From: Roseovarius bejariae
GTDB taxonomy: Bacteria; Pseudomonadota; Alphaproteobacteria; Rhodobacterales; Rhodobacteraceae
DNA: 64,000 nucleotides
Direction: 5' to 3'
NCBI RefSeq assembly: GCF_009669325.1
Contig: NZ_SZWE01000001.1
Span: 2,361,501-2,425,500 of the forward strand
The position numbers and the translations under genes were made by a program. Shown here piece by piece: positions 27,638 to 36,129 of this stretch (its first letter is position 1; the number at the start of each line of letters is the position of its first letter). Below the pieces are notes generated by a model. That model had not been told where the DNA came from. It ran no database searches and saw only the letters and a program-made list of their open reading frames with translations.

Positions 27638-28048
27638 TTACAACAGTTTCGGCACACCCCCCGGCAGGGTCTCACGCTCCACGACACCCGCCCGCAGGCT
27701 GCGCCCGATCCGATGCGCCAGAGCCGACCACGCCGCGGCCTTCCTTGGCTCCAACTCGCGTTGCAGGGTTGCGTCGAACAGGTCCAGCCACGTCGAGAAC
27801 ATCCCCGGTTTGACGTTCCCGGCCTTGATATGCGCGGCCATGGGGCTGCCGTCATAGCTGCGCTCGTGCAAAATGGAGTTGGCCCAGAAATCGGCCACCT
27901 TGGCCTCATGCGCGGGCCAGTCTGTGACATGCACCGCGAAAACCGGCCCAAGCCCCGGATGTTCGCGGATCGTGGCATAGAACGCCGCCACGACCCGCTC
28001 AATTTCGGGGCGGGTGATGTCGAACCGGGGGGGGAGGGCGTTATTCAT
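27638..28048 (-). CDS. Group III truncated hemoglobin
   Basis: A 136-residue globin-like protein. ITRPEIERVVAAFYATIREH and LGPVFAVHV match the start of group III truncated globins, and the distal/proximal histidine regions are in WPAHEAKVADFWANSIL and GSPMAAHIKAGNVKPGMFSTWLDLF. The open frame continues upstream but the chosen ATG 28048 gives a normal length. It may bind oxygen or nitric oxide; there is no adjacent reductase. Confidence 0.82.
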   Translation of the reverse strand: MNNALPPRFDITRPEIERVVAAFYATIREHPGLGPVFAVHVTDWPAHEAKVADFWANSILHERSYDGSPMAAHIKAGNVKPGMFSTWLDLFDATLQRELEPRKAAAWSALAHRIGRSLRAGVVERETLPGGVPKLL

Positions 28049-28130
28049 AATCGTCACATGCGTCAGCGTGCGTATGCTTTCAAGCCCCGCAACATGCAGG
28101 ACGATGGAAAAGAGCACCCAATGGCCACAC

Positions 28131-29045
28131 TTATCCTTCGTGCACGACTTTGATGTGCTTTTCGCCGCGTGCCTCGGCCAGGGCAATTTGCTTTTGGCGT
28201 TCGCGGAAGCGATCTTTGGCCTCGTCGTCGGTTTCGTCAAAGCATTGGTGGCAGGAAACGCCGTGTTCGTACTCGGGGCGGTTCATGTCCTCGGGCAGGA
28301 TCGGGCGGCGGCAGGCAAAGCAAAGTTCGTGCGGCCCTTCCTTGAGGCCGTGCCCCACTGAGACACGCCCGTCAAAGACAAAACACTCGCCTTGCCATGT
28401 GCTATCGTCCTGCGGCACCTCTTCGAGATATTTCAGGATTCCGCCCTTGAGGTGATATACCTCCTCCACCCCTTGGCCCAGCAGGTAGTTGGTGGATTTT
28501 TCGCAGCGAATGCCGCCGGTGCAGAACATGGCGATGCGCTTGTTGTGGAAGCGGTCCTTGTTTTCTTCCCACCATGCGGGAAAGTCGCGGAAGCTGTCGG
28601 TTTTGGGGTCGATGGCGCCCTCGAAGGTGCCGATGGCGACCTCGTAATCGTTGCGGGTGTCGATCACCGCCACGTCGGGCGATCGGATCAGCTCGTTCCA
28701 TTCGTCGGGATCGACGTAGTGGCCGACGCGCGCCTTTGGGTCGACATCGGGTTGGCCCATGGTGACGATCTCGCGCTTGAGGCGCACCTTGAGGCGGCGG
28801 AAGGGTTGATCGGCGCTGCTGCTTTCCTTCCACTCCAGATCGGCACAGCCGGGCAGGGCGCGGATATGGACCAGCACCGCGTCGATGCCAGCACGGGGGC
28901 CTGCGATGGTGCCGTTGATCCCTTCGTGGGCCAGAAGGAGCGAGCCCGAGATGCCCTGTGCCAGACACAGGTCATAAAGCGGGCCGCGAATGGCGGCTGG
29001 ATCGTCAAAGCGGGTGAAGTGGTAGAGGGCGGCGATGGTATACAT
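28131..29045 (-). CDS. trhO: tRNA uridine-34 hydroxylase (rhodanese-related)
   Basis: A 304-residue member of the YceA/TrhO family that hydroxylates U34 to 5-hydroxyuridine in tRNA wobble bases. The N-terminal domain ALYHFTRFDDPAAIRGPLYD and the catalytic Cys175 in the MFCTGGIRCEKS loop are diagnostic. The C-terminus has paired cysteines (ELCFACRRPI and SCHQCFDE) like a small zinc site. ATG 29045 is chosen because earlier in-frame starts add an unrelated N-terminus. Confidence 0.94.
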   Translation of the reverse strand: MYTIAALYHFTRFDDPAAIRGPLYDLCLAQGISGSLLLAHEGINGTIAGPRAGIDAVLVHIRALPGCADLEWKESSSADQPFRRLKVRLKREIVTMGQPDVDPKARVGHYVDPDEWNELIRSPDVAVIDTRNDYEVAIGTFEGAIDPKTDSFRDFPAWWEENKDRFHNKRIAMFCTGGIRCEKSTNYLLGQGVEEVYHLKGGILKYLEEVPQDDSTWQGECFVFDGRVSVGHGLKEGPHELCFACRRPILPEDMNRPEYEHGVSCHQCFDETDDEAKDRFRERQKQIALAEARGEKHIKVVHEG

Positions 29046-29155
29046 GGGGCGGGGGAATACGCCTCGTTTCGCGCGCAGGCAAGAGGACAAAGTGGCGCCA
29101 TTGACGGGGGTGGCGGTGCGCCTTACCCCTTATGGCATTGAAACAGGAGACCGCC

Positions 29156-29752
29156 ATGACCCATGCCCTGATCGTGATCGATGTGCAGAACGATTTTTGC
29201 CCCGGCGGGGCCTTGGCGGTCACGGGCGGTGATGAGATCGTGCCGGGGATCAATGCCCTGATGGCCGAGTTTCAGGCGGTGATCCTGACGCAGGATTGGC
29301 ACCCGGAGGGGCATTCCTCGTTCGCTTCACAGCACGATGGCAAAGCGCCATTCGAGACCACGGAAATGCCCTATGGTACCCAAGTGCTGTGGCCGGATCA
29401 TTGTGTGCAGGGCAGCGCGGGGGCGGCGTTTCATGCGGGTCTCGACACTACCCGCGCCGATGCGATTATTCGCAAAGGCTATAACCCGGCGATCGATAGC
29501 TATTCGGCGTTTTTCGAGAACGATCATGAAACCCCCACGGGCCTGCACGGGATGTTGCAGGAGCGGGGGATTTCACGGCTGACCATGGTGGGGCTGGCCA
29601 CGGATTTCTGCGTGAATTTCTCGGCCGTGGATGCGGCGAAGCTGGGCTATGACGTAACCGTCAATCAGGCGCTGTGCCGGGCGATTGACCTGGACGGTTC
29701 GCTCGCGGCTTCGCTGGACGGGATGGCGCAGGCCGGCGTCACTCTGGCCTGA
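29156..29752 (+). CDS. pncA: Nicotinamidase
   Basis: Isochorismatase-fold hydrolase of 198 residues converting nicotinamide to nicotinate for NAD salvage. The catalytic triad is Asp9 (IVIDVQNDF), Lys107 (IIRKGYN) and Cys152 (ATDFCVNFSA); the metal site is in TQDWHPEGH. ACAGGAGACCGCC before ATG 29156 marks the start. It heads a three-gene operon with the uracil-DNA glycosylase and SseB genes. Confidence 0.96.
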   Translation: MTHALIVIDVQNDFCPGGALAVTGGDEIVPGINALMAEFQAVILTQDWHPEGHSSFASQHDGKAPFETTEMPYGTQVLWPDHCVQGSAGAAFHAGLDTTRADAIIRKGYNPAIDSYSAFFENDHETPTGLHGMLQERGISRLTMVGLATDFCVNFSAVDAAKLGYDVTVNQALCRAIDLDGSLAASLDGMAQAGVTLA

Positions 29753-29755
29753 TCG

Positions 29756-30343
29756 ATGGGCGATCTACCGAAAGACATCTCGCAGTGCCGGATATGCGCC
29801 GAGCGCTTTGCCGAAACGCAAACCGCCCATGCACCGCGCCCGGTGGTCTGGTTCAAGCCCGGTGCGCGACTGTTGATCGCCGGTCAGGCACCGGGGATGC
29901 GGGTGCATAAATCCGGCAAACCGTTTGACGACCCGTCGGGCGATCGCCTGCGCGAGTGGCTGGGCCTGAGCGAGGCGGAGTTCTATGACACAAGCCGCGT
30001 GGCTATCGTGCCGATGGCCTTCTGCTTTCCGGGCTATGACGCCAAGGGCAGCGATTTGCCACCACCCAAGATTTGCGGGCAGACGTGGCATGACCGGGTG
30101 ATGGAGAGCCTTGAGAGTGTCGAACTGTCGGTGATCGTCGGCGGATATTCCCAGAAATACCATATGGGTGTGAAAACGGGCGTGACCGAAACCGTTCGCG
30201 ATTGGCGCGCCCATGCGCCGCGGCGTTTTCCCTTGCCGCATCCGTCATGGCGCAATACCGCATGGCTGAAGAAAAACCCGTGGTTCGAGGCAGAGCTTTT
30301 GCCGGTTCTGAGGGCCCGGGTGCGCGAGGTGATGGATGACTGA
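29756..30343 (+). CDS. Uracil-DNA glycosylase-superfamily protein
   Basis: A 195-residue protein with the two UDG motifs: GARLLIAGQAPGMRVHKSGKPF, and PLPHPSWRN at about 160-168. Cysteines in the N-terminal CRICAERF could be half of an Fe-S or zinc site, but only the first pair is seen. It belongs to the YcfH-like uncharacterised group rather than the canonical Ung. It starts 3 bp after pncA and overlaps the SseB gene by 8 bp. Confidence 0.8.
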   Translation: MGDLPKDISQCRICAERFAETQTAHAPRPVVWFKPGARLLIAGQAPGMRVHKSGKPFDDPSGDRLREWLGLSEAEFYDTSRVAIVPMAFCFPGYDAKGSDLPPPKICGQTWHDRVMESLESVELSVIVGGYSQKYHMGVKTGVTETVRDWRAHAPRRFPLPHPSWRNTAWLKKNPWFEAELLPVLRARVREVMDD

Positions 30344-31127
30344 CGATACCCTGCTGGATCAGGCCCATGCAGCGATGGAGGCCGCACCCGAGAATGAGGC
30401 CGCGCGCCTGCGGTTCTACGAAGTCTTGGCGGCCAGCGAGTTGTTCTTGCTATTGGCTGCGGAACCCGAGGGGGAAAATGTAACGCCCGAGCTTTTCGAA
30501 GTGGGGGATACGGGTTTCGTCCTGGTATTCGACCGTGAGGATCGGCTGGCGCAGTTCGTGGGGCGTAGCGCACCCTATGCAGCGCTGTCAGGCAGGGTTG
30601 TTGCTGGCATGCTGGCGGGGCAGGGTTTGGGCATGGGCGTGAACCTCGAGGTGGCGCCGTCGTCGATTCTCCTGCCGGCCGAGGCGATGGCGTGGCTGGT
30701 GGATACCGTGGGCGAGGCCCCGGCGGAGGTAGAGGCGCGGGCGCAGGAGTTTGCCCCGCCGCGTGGCCTGCCCGAGGGGCTGCTGACCGCGCTGGATGCG
30801 AGGCTGGCTGCGGCGGCGGGGCTGGCCGATATGGCCTATCTGGTGGAGACCACATACGATAGCGGGGCCAAGGGCCATTTGCTGGGTGTGATAGATGCGA
30901 TGCCCGGCGCGGAAGGGTCATTGGCGCGGGCGGTGTCCGAAGTGCTGCGGTTTTCCGGGCTGGAGGCGGCGGCGCTGGACGTGGGGTTTTTCCGCGCCTC
31001 AGACCCTGTGGCGGCGCGGTTGGCGCGTGTTGGCCTGCGGTTTGACCTGCCACAGCCCGAGGCCCCGGCGCAGATGCCGGGATCGGCCCCGGGGCGCGAT
31101 CCGGACAGCCCGCCGCGTTTGAAATAA
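30336..31127 (+). CDS. SseB-family protein
   Basis: A 263-residue protein; residues 1-130 (LDQAHAAMEAAPENEAARLR, FYEVLAASELFLLLAAEP) match the SseB N-terminal domain, and the rest resembles the SseB C-terminal domain. Despite the name the cellular role is unclear. No signal peptide or membrane segment. It overlaps the uracil-DNA glycosylase gene at ATGACTGA and ends 4 bp before the map gene, which is convergent. Confidence 0.8.
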   Translation: MTDDTLLDQAHAAMEAAPENEAARLRFYEVLAASELFLLLAAEPEGENVTPELFEVGDTGFVLVFDREDRLAQFVGRSAPYAALSGRVVAGMLAGQGLGMGVNLEVAPSSILLPAEAMAWLVDTVGEAPAEVEARAQEFAPPRGLPEGLLTALDARLAAAAGLADMAYLVETTYDSGAKGHLLGVIDAMPGAEGSLARAVSEVLRFSGLEAAALDVGFFRASDPVAARLARVGLRFDLPQPEAPAQMPGSAPGRDPDSPPRLK

Positions 31128-31131
31128 TTGC

Positions 31132-31941
31132 TTAGCTATAGGTCGGGTGGAATTTCCCACCGGGCGACAGGGTGAAAATCTCGTACCCGTCGGCGGTAAC
31201 CCCGATGGAATGCTCGAATTGAGCCGAGAGGGATTTGTCTCGAGTCACGGCTGTCCAGTCATCCGCGAGGATCTTGGTTTCGGGGCGGCCGAGGTTCACC
31301 ATCGGTTCGATCGTGAAAAACATCCCCTCTTCCAGAACCGGGCCGGTGCCCGCGCGGCCATAGTGCAGCACGTTGGGCGGAGCGTGGAACACGGTGCCGA
31401 GTCCATGGCCGCAGAAATCGCGCACCACGCTCATCCGGTGGCCTTCGACGAAGCTCTGGATGGCATGGCCGATGTCGCCGAAGGTATTGCCAGGCTTCAC
31501 CGCCTCGATCCCTTTCATCAGGCTGTCATGGGTGATCTGGATCAACCGCTCGGCCTTGCGCGAAAGCTTGCCTGCCACGTACATGCGGCTGGTGTCGCCG
31601 AACCAGCCATCGACGATCACGGTGACGTCGATGTTGAGGATATCGCCATCCTTCAGCTTCTTGTCGCCGGGGATGCCGTGGCAGACCACGTGATTGACGC
31701 TGATGCAACTGGCGTGCTGGTATCCCTTGTAGCCGATGGTGGCCGACTTGGCCCCGGCTTGGTTTACCTGATCCTCGATAAAAGCGTCGATCGCGCTGGT
31801 TGTCTGGCCGGGATAGACCTGTTGGGCCACGTCATCGAGAATTTGCGCCGCCAAGGCCCCGGCCTTGTGCATGCCTGCGAAATCCGCGGCCTCGTGGATG
31901 CGGATGCCGTCGCGGGTGACACGTCCCTTGTGGTCGCTCAT
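31132..31941 (-). CDS. map: Type I methionine aminopeptidase
   Basis: Removes the initiator methionine. The 269-residue protein has the five metal ligands in the expected order: Asp in NIDVTVIVDGWFGDTSR (two), His in CGHGLGTVFH, Glu in FFTIEPMVN and the last Glu in SAQFEHSIG. ATG 31941 gives the normal length; an in-frame ATG 30 bp upstream would only add ten residues. It is convergent with the SseB gene. Confidence 0.96.
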   Translation of the reverse strand: MSDHKGRVTRDGIRIHEAADFAGMHKAGALAAQILDDVAQQVYPGQTTSAIDAFIEDQVNQAGAKSATIGYKGYQHASCISVNHVVCHGIPGDKKLKDGDILNIDVTVIVDGWFGDTSRMYVAGKLSRKAERLIQITHDSLMKGIEAVKPGNTFGDIGHAIQSFVEGHRMSVVRDFCGHGLGTVFHAPPNVLHYGRAGTGPVLEEGMFFTIEPMVNLGRPETKILADDWTAVTRDKSLSAQFEHSIGVTADGYEIFTLSPGGKFHPTYS

Positions 31942-32064
31942 GGCCTTTTTGAACCTCGGTAGTCTGATCATTTGAGGACTATCTAATGTGTTTCAGGGCA
32001 AGAGACCAGAGGGGGCGGTATGACCAAAAGGCGCGGCTTGCGCCGCAAGATGTCTTGAGCGGAA

Positions 32065-32118
32065 TGAGGGGCTTTGCCCCTCAAACTCCCCAGGATATTT
32101 TCGAAAAGAAGAAGGGAG
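32065..32118 (-). repeat. Stop-proximal element after the OmpA-like gene, with terminator hairpin
   Basis: Read on the minus strand, the stop codon of the OmpA-like gene is followed by CTTCTTTTCGAAAATATCC and then a perfect 8-bp hairpin (TGAGGGGC-TTT-GCCCCTCA at 32065-32083). A closely similar block, CTTCATCTTTCCAAAAATAC, follows the stop of the kinase-like gene at 60287. The arrangement stop, A/T-rich motif, GC hairpin is the same in both, so this looks like a dispersed 3'-UTR element that may also terminate transcription. Confidence 0.7.
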
Positions 32119-33057
32119 TTATTCGGTGTTGAGAAGGACGGCTTCGACCCGGCGGTTGGCTTCGCGGCCTTCCGGCGTGAGATTGCTGGCAATGGGCGCG
32201 AGATAGCCCATGCCCTCGGCGGCGATTTGCGCGCGAGGGACACCATGGGCCGATACCAGACGTTCAAGGACAGCAGCCGCCCGGCGTTTGGAAAGTGCGA
32301 TGTTCCGGTCGAGGGCACCGACCGTATCGGTGTGGCCGACGAGAGTGACGCGGCGTGCGGGATCGGCGTGAAGGAAGGCGGCAAGCGCCTGTAGCGAGGC
32401 AAAGGGGCCGGGCCCGAGTTCGGAGGAGCCGGTGGCGAAGTCCAGATCTGCCAAGCTGACATGGCCATGGGTCACGAGGGATTGAACCAATGGTGTGTCG
32501 GTGCGCTCGCCGGGCAAGGGTGTGCTCGGGTTGACAGAAAGCGCTGCGCCGCCGTTGGGTTGAACATGCAAAAGCTGGACATAGCCGGTAGCGCCTGAGC
32601 GACTGACCATCAGGCTGAGGTAGTCGGGTTCGGCCCCGTCATCAGCTTTACGGGCCGAGAGAAAGCGGTAATCGAAAAGATCGACGAACATATCCGGTGC
32701 GGGCAGGACAGGGGTGTTGAAACGGAAATCGAAACCGCCGCATTCCGCCCCGCTGCAATCGAGAAGGATGTCGTAACCTTGGTTCTTTAGGTTCTCGCGA
32801 AGGGGGGCGATGATTTGCAGGGTGGTCATGCCCTGTGCCTCAAGCCGCCAAGCCTGTTGGGTGACGCGGCCTTCGACCTCGAGCGTTGGCAGATGACCCT
32901 CGGTATAGGGGCCGATGGGCAGGCGATAGGTGCCCGCCTTGTCAAGCTTCTCACGGGTCATCTTGGCCGCGCCGGGCAGGTCGAGATCAAGCGCCTGAAG
33001 CCCTGTGGCCCAGAGCAGGCCAAGGGCGGCAAACGTTATACGGGCGATGATGCGCAA
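32119..33057 (-). CDS. OmpA-family outer-membrane/peptidoglycan-binding protein
   Basis: A 312-residue exported protein with a signal peptide (MRIIARITFAALGLLWATGLQA) and a C-terminal OmpA-like peptidoglycan-binding domain (about 200-312) that has VTLVGHTDTVGALDRNIALS and the NRRVEAVLL end. The middle (residues 25-195) includes a CSGAECGG pair and no clear barrel, so this is more likely periplasmic or a lipoprotein-like linker than a porin. It is the last gene of the four-gene operon with the AhpD-like, GNAT and CinA-like genes. Confidence 0.85.
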   Translation of the reverse strand: MRIIARITFAALGLLWATGLQALDLDLPGAAKMTREKLDKAGTYRLPIGPYTEGHLPTLEVEGRVTQQAWRLEAQGMTTLQIIAPLRENLKNQGYDILLDCSGAECGGFDFRFNTPVLPAPDMFVDLFDYRFLSARKADDGAEPDYLSLMVSRSGATGYVQLLHVQPNGGAALSVNPSTPLPGERTDTPLVQSLVTHGHVSLADLDFATGSSELGPGPFASLQALAAFLHADPARRVTLVGHTDTVGALDRNIALSKRRAAAVLERLVSAHGVPRAQIAAEGMGYLAPIASNLTPEGREANRRVEAVLLNTE

Positions 33058-33060
33058 GGG

Positions 33061-33633
33061 TTAGCGGGCCTGTGCGTGGTATTCGGCGTTGGGCTGCATG
33101 CCGGTGGCGCTGGCAACGCGGTTGGTCATGTTGAAGAAGCCCACGACATTGGCGATGTCCCAGATGTCACGGTCGGAAAACCCTGCATCGCGCAGCGCCT
33201 GGCGATCCTCTTCTGTCGTTTCGGCGCTGGATTTGGTGATCTTTTCCGCGAAAGCAAGCATCGTCGTCTGGCGTGCATCAAGATCGGCCATACGCCAGTT
33301 CATTACCATGGCCTCGCCGAGTTCCGGTTTGCCCGAGAGTTCACGCACCGCAGCGCCATGGGCCACCTGACAGTACCAGCAGCGGTTGATCGAACTGACC
33401 ACCACGGCGATCATCTCGCGTTCCAGTTTGCTGAGCCCGCTGTCGGCCAGCATCAGGTCGTTGTACATCGCGGTAAAGGCGTTGAGCTTGTCGATGTCGA
33501 AGGCATAGGCCTTGAGGACATTGGGCACCATGCCGAGCTTGTCCTGGCAGACGTCGAAATATTTCTGCGTCGCTTCTGGCAGTGGGTCGACCATGGGCAG
33601 GTCTAGCGCGGTGGGTTGGTCGGATGTGCTCAT
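33061..33633 (-). CDS. AhpD-like peroxidase-related enzyme (carboxymuconolactone decarboxylase family)
   Basis: A 190-residue all-alpha protein with the AhpD redox motif CWYCQVAH (CxxC, about residues 83-86) preceded by EREMIAVVVSSINR. This is the TIGR01926/peroxidase-related group. It probably reduces peroxides together with a lipoylated or thiol partner. ATG 33633 overlaps the stop of the GNAT gene by four bases, so translation is coupled. The 3-base gap to the OmpA gene places it inside the operon. Confidence 0.88.
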   Translation of the reverse strand: MSTSDQPTALDLPMVDPLPEATQKYFDVCQDKLGMVPNVLKAYAFDIDKLNAFTAMYNDLMLADSGLSKLEREMIAVVVSSINRCWYCQVAHGAAVRELSGKPELGEAMVMNWRMADLDARQTTMLAFAEKITKSSAETTEEDRQALRDAGFSDRDIWDIANVVGFFNMTNRVASATGMQPNAEYHAQAR

Positions 33634-34364
33634 GCGTCTGGGCCTTCTTGTTTGATGCGATAGTGGTACTGTCCCACACAGGCCATCCCAAGGGAAGTGT
33701 AGAGGGCGTTGGCGCCTGTGTTCTCTTGGGTGCAAAGTGTGGCGAGGTATTCGGCCCCGTGCTGTGCGGCCCAAAGGGCGGCCTGCTTGGTCGCGTTACG
33801 CCCCTGTCCGGTCAGGCGGTCTTCGGCGCGGACCTCAAGCGCATGGAGCATGGCGATGCCGTCGTGGATCGCGGTGAAGGCCACGCCAGCGGGGTGCTGG
33901 CCGTTGCGGGTGAGGATCGCGGTTTTCGGACCTTGGGCGCGCTGCATGACCGCAATACGGGCCGGGCCGATGCCGCCTTCGGCCCAGATATCCGTTTGAA
34001 TTTCAAGCGGTTCCCAGATGGCATAGGCTGTGGCGCGGGCCGGGGGATCCTGGGTGAGGGGGGCAACCGGGCCGACGTAGAGGTTCACCGGGTCGATGAT
34101 ACTGTAGCCTTGGTCGGCCAACATGGCATCGAGTGCTTCGTCGCCTTGGCGGATCATGAAGAGCGGGGTTTGGCCCAGTTCGCGCATGGCAACTTCGGCC
34201 TGCTCCAGATCACTTGTCGAGACAGCGCCTTCGGCGGTGGCCGCCGAAACCCTTTTGCCGCCACCCGCACCGTCGCGGATCGTCCATGGGCCGAGGCGCC
34301 AAGCGCGGGCGGGGGGCCAGGTGGCCTCGGTCACGGCATAGAGTGTCCGGGTGTCGGGGGTCAT
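33630..34364 (-). CDS. GNAT-family N-acetyltransferase
   Basis: A 244-residue protein whose C-terminal half carries a GNAT fold: ALEVRAEDRLTGQGRNATKQAALWAA is the acetyl-CoA loop, and NTGANALYTSLGMACVGQYHY the final strand. The N-terminal half is less conserved. Substrate is unknown. It overlaps both neighbours by four bases (the CinA-like gene ends at 34361 and the AhpD-like gene starts at 33633). Confidence 0.83.
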   Translation of the reverse strand: MTPDTRTLYAVTEATWPPARAWRLGPWTIRDGAGGGKRVSAATAEGAVSTSDLEQAEVAMRELGQTPLFMIRQGDEALDAMLADQGYSIIDPVNLYVGPVAPLTQDPPARATAYAIWEPLEIQTDIWAEGGIGPARIAVMQRAQGPKTAILTRNGQHPAGVAFTAIHDGIAMLHALEVRAEDRLTGQGRNATKQAALWAAQHGAEYLATLCTQENTGANALYTSLGMACVGQYHYRIKQEGPDA

Positions 34365-35083
34365 TCGGGGAAGGCCTTGCACAGTTCGGACATGGCGGCA
34401 TCGACGCGGGCCCCGTCGCTGCCGCGGATCACCACCTGCGCGCCGAAAACTCCATTGCGTTGAAAGGGATAGGAGCCGAACGAGAGGTCACTGTACCGTT
34501 CGGAGAGGTCCCGCACTGGCCCGGCGATATCACCTTCGCCGCGCATGATTGCCAAGCTTTGCGACAGGATCGGCGCGCCGCCGGTGAGGGTGGGCAGGAT
34601 AGAGGCGAGCATGGTCTCGAAAATCTTCGGCACACCGGCCATGACATGCACGTTTTCAAGGGTGAAGCCGGGTGCGGCGCTGATCGGATTGTCGATCAGG
34701 GTGGCGCCCTCGGGGATGCGGGCCATGCGCAGGCGGGCTTTGTTTAACTCGATCCCTTGGCGGTCGTAATGCGCCTGAAGGATAGCGCGGGCATCGTCGC
34801 GCACGTCGATATTCTTGCCAAAGGCGCGGGCGACATTATCGGCCGTGATGTCGTCGTGGGTAGGGCCGATGCCGCCGGAGGTGAAGAGGTGATCGTAGGC
34901 GGAACTGAGGGTTTTGACCGCCTCGGTGATTGCGTCGGCATCATCCGAGACAACACGTACCTCCTTGAGATCAATGCCAAAATTCGTCAGTTCCTTGGCC
35001 AGATAGTGCATGTTGGCATCCCGGGTGCGACCCGAGAGGATCTCATCCCCGATGACCAGCATGGCGGCGGTTGGGTTGGGCAT
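34361..35083 (-). CDS. CinA-like molybdopterin-binding-domain protein
   Basis: A 240-residue protein of the competence/damage-inducible CinA family consisting of the N-terminal MoCF (molybdopterin-binding-like) domain only: MLVIGDEILSGRTRDAN at the start and LFTSGGIGPTHDDITADNVA in the middle. CinA proteins of other bacteria also have a nicotinamide-mononucleotide deamidase domain; that part is absent here. It is the first gene of the four-gene operon. Its likely activity is ADP-ribose pyrophosphatase-like, by analogy with the domain elsewhere, which is only an inference. Confidence 0.87.
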   Translation of the reverse strand: MPNPTAAMLVIGDEILSGRTRDANMHYLAKELTNFGIDLKEVRVVSDDADAITEAVKTLSSAYDHLFTSGGIGPTHDDITADNVARAFGKNIDVRDDARAILQAHYDRQGIELNKARLRMARIPEGATLIDNPISAAPGFTLENVHVMAGVPKIFETMLASILPTLTGGAPILSQSLAIMRGEGDIAGPVRDLSERYSDLSFGSYPFQRNGVFGAQVVIRGSDGARVDAAMSELCKAFPE

Positions 35084-35129
35084 TGCGGCCTCCTTGAATG
35101 GCGCATGACATGGGTATAGGCCTGCTGCC

Positions 35130-35855
35130 ATGCGCTTTCAAACCCCTCTTGTGCCCGCCACGCTGATCCGCCGCTATAAACGCTTTCTGGCCGACATCCG
35201 GTTGGAGGATGGGCGCGAGGTGACGGCGCATTGTGCCAACCCCGGTTCCATGATGGGGCTGGCCGAGCCGGGGATGCGGATTTGGGTAGAGCCCAATGAC
35301 GACCCCAAGAAGAAACTCAAGTTCGGTTGGCGGCTGGTGGAGCATGGCAACGGGCATTTCACCGGCGTCGATACATCGCTTCCCAACCGCGCGTTAAGGG
35401 CGGCATTCGAGGCGCGGGACGTGGCGGAATTCGCCGCGTATGGCGGGGTTCGGGCCGAGGTGAAGTATGGCCAGAACAGCAGAATTGACTTTTTACTTCA
35501 AGACCTTGGCCTGCCCGATGCCTATGTCGAGGTGAAGTCGGTGACGCTGTCGCGCGAGGCGGGCGTGGCGGAGTTTCCCGATAGCGTCACGACCCGCGGG
35601 GCCAAGCATCTGGCGGAACTGGCGGAGATGGCGAAGGCGGGGCACCGGGCCGTGATGTTCTACCTTATACAGCGGACGGATGCGCGTACCTTCCGGCTGG
35701 CCGGGGATATCGACCCGGCCTATGCACGCGCCTTTGCCGAGGCCCGCGCGGCCGGGGTGGAGGCGCTGGCTTATGACACCAAGATCACGCCCGAGGGGGT
35801 GGTTTTGGGGCAGCGGGTGGAGATGCCGAAGAGCCTGCCCGCGAATCGGCTCTAA
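35130..35855 (+). CDS. sfsA: SfsA-family DNA/RNA nuclease
   Basis: A 241-residue protein close to E. coli SfsA: RRYKRFLADIRLEDGREVTAHCANPGSMMG at the N-terminus, the PD-(D/E)XK-like SRIDFLLQ...AYVEVKSVTLS, and FPDSVTTRGAKHLAELAEM. It was named as a sugar-fermentation stimulator; the fold suggests a nuclease. It diverges from the CinA-like gene with 46 bp between. The downstream gap contains an 11-bp repeat array and a 13-bp inverted repeat. Confidence 0.93.
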   Translation: MRFQTPLVPATLIRRYKRFLADIRLEDGREVTAHCANPGSMMGLAEPGMRIWVEPNDDPKKKLKFGWRLVEHGNGHFTGVDTSLPNRALRAAFEARDVAEFAAYGGVRAEVKYGQNSRIDFLLQDLGLPDAYVEVKSVTLSREAGVAEFPDSVTTRGAKHLAELAEMAKAGHRAVMFYLIQRTDARTFRLAGDIDPAYARAFAEARAAGVEALAYDTKITPEGVVLGQRVEMPKSLPANRL

Positions 35856-35881
35856 GCCTTTGGTTAACAAGAAAAACCCCT

Positions 35882-35925
35882 GTCTGCGCCGCGTCGGCCA
35901 AACGTCGGTATTGCGTCGGTATTTT
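35882..35925. repeat. Second array of 11-bp GTCGGTAT-type repeats
   Basis: Copies start at 35893 (GTCGGCCA), 35904 (GTCGGTAT) and 35915 (GTCGGTAT), exactly 11 bp apart, with a more degenerate GTCTGCGC one turn earlier at 35882. Unit and period are the same as in the array at 10889-10932, which is 25 kb away. It begins 26 bp after the sfsA stop. Confidence 0.8.
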
Positions 35926-35964
35926 TTACCGCGTCCCCCGGATTTAACAGGGCGTACGGTGAGA

Positions 35965-35996
35965 AACGTACGAAACGTACGCGCGTTTCGTACGTT
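35965..35996. promoter_or_regulatory. 13-bp perfect inverted repeat (GTACG-rich) upstream of the NTF2-like gene
   Basis: Arms at 35965-35977 (AACGTACGAAACG) and 35984-35996 (CGTTTCGTACGTT) with a 6-base centre. The left part is also a 9-bp direct repeat (GAAACGTAC twice, at 35963 and 35972). There is no T-run after it, so it is not a typical terminator. It looks like an operator for a dimeric repressor or a partition-type site, about 134 bp before the next gene. Confidence 0.65.
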
Positions 35997-36129
35997 CTGC
36001 TGGCGGGTGCGCGATGCGCGGCATCGGCCCGGCTACAGCATTGAGCGCCCGAAGCAGGAGTTTGATTTTAGTCAACTCGCACATCGGGGCAGTTTGCTAT
36101 GCTGGGTTGTATGTAAGAGGAGGGCTATC

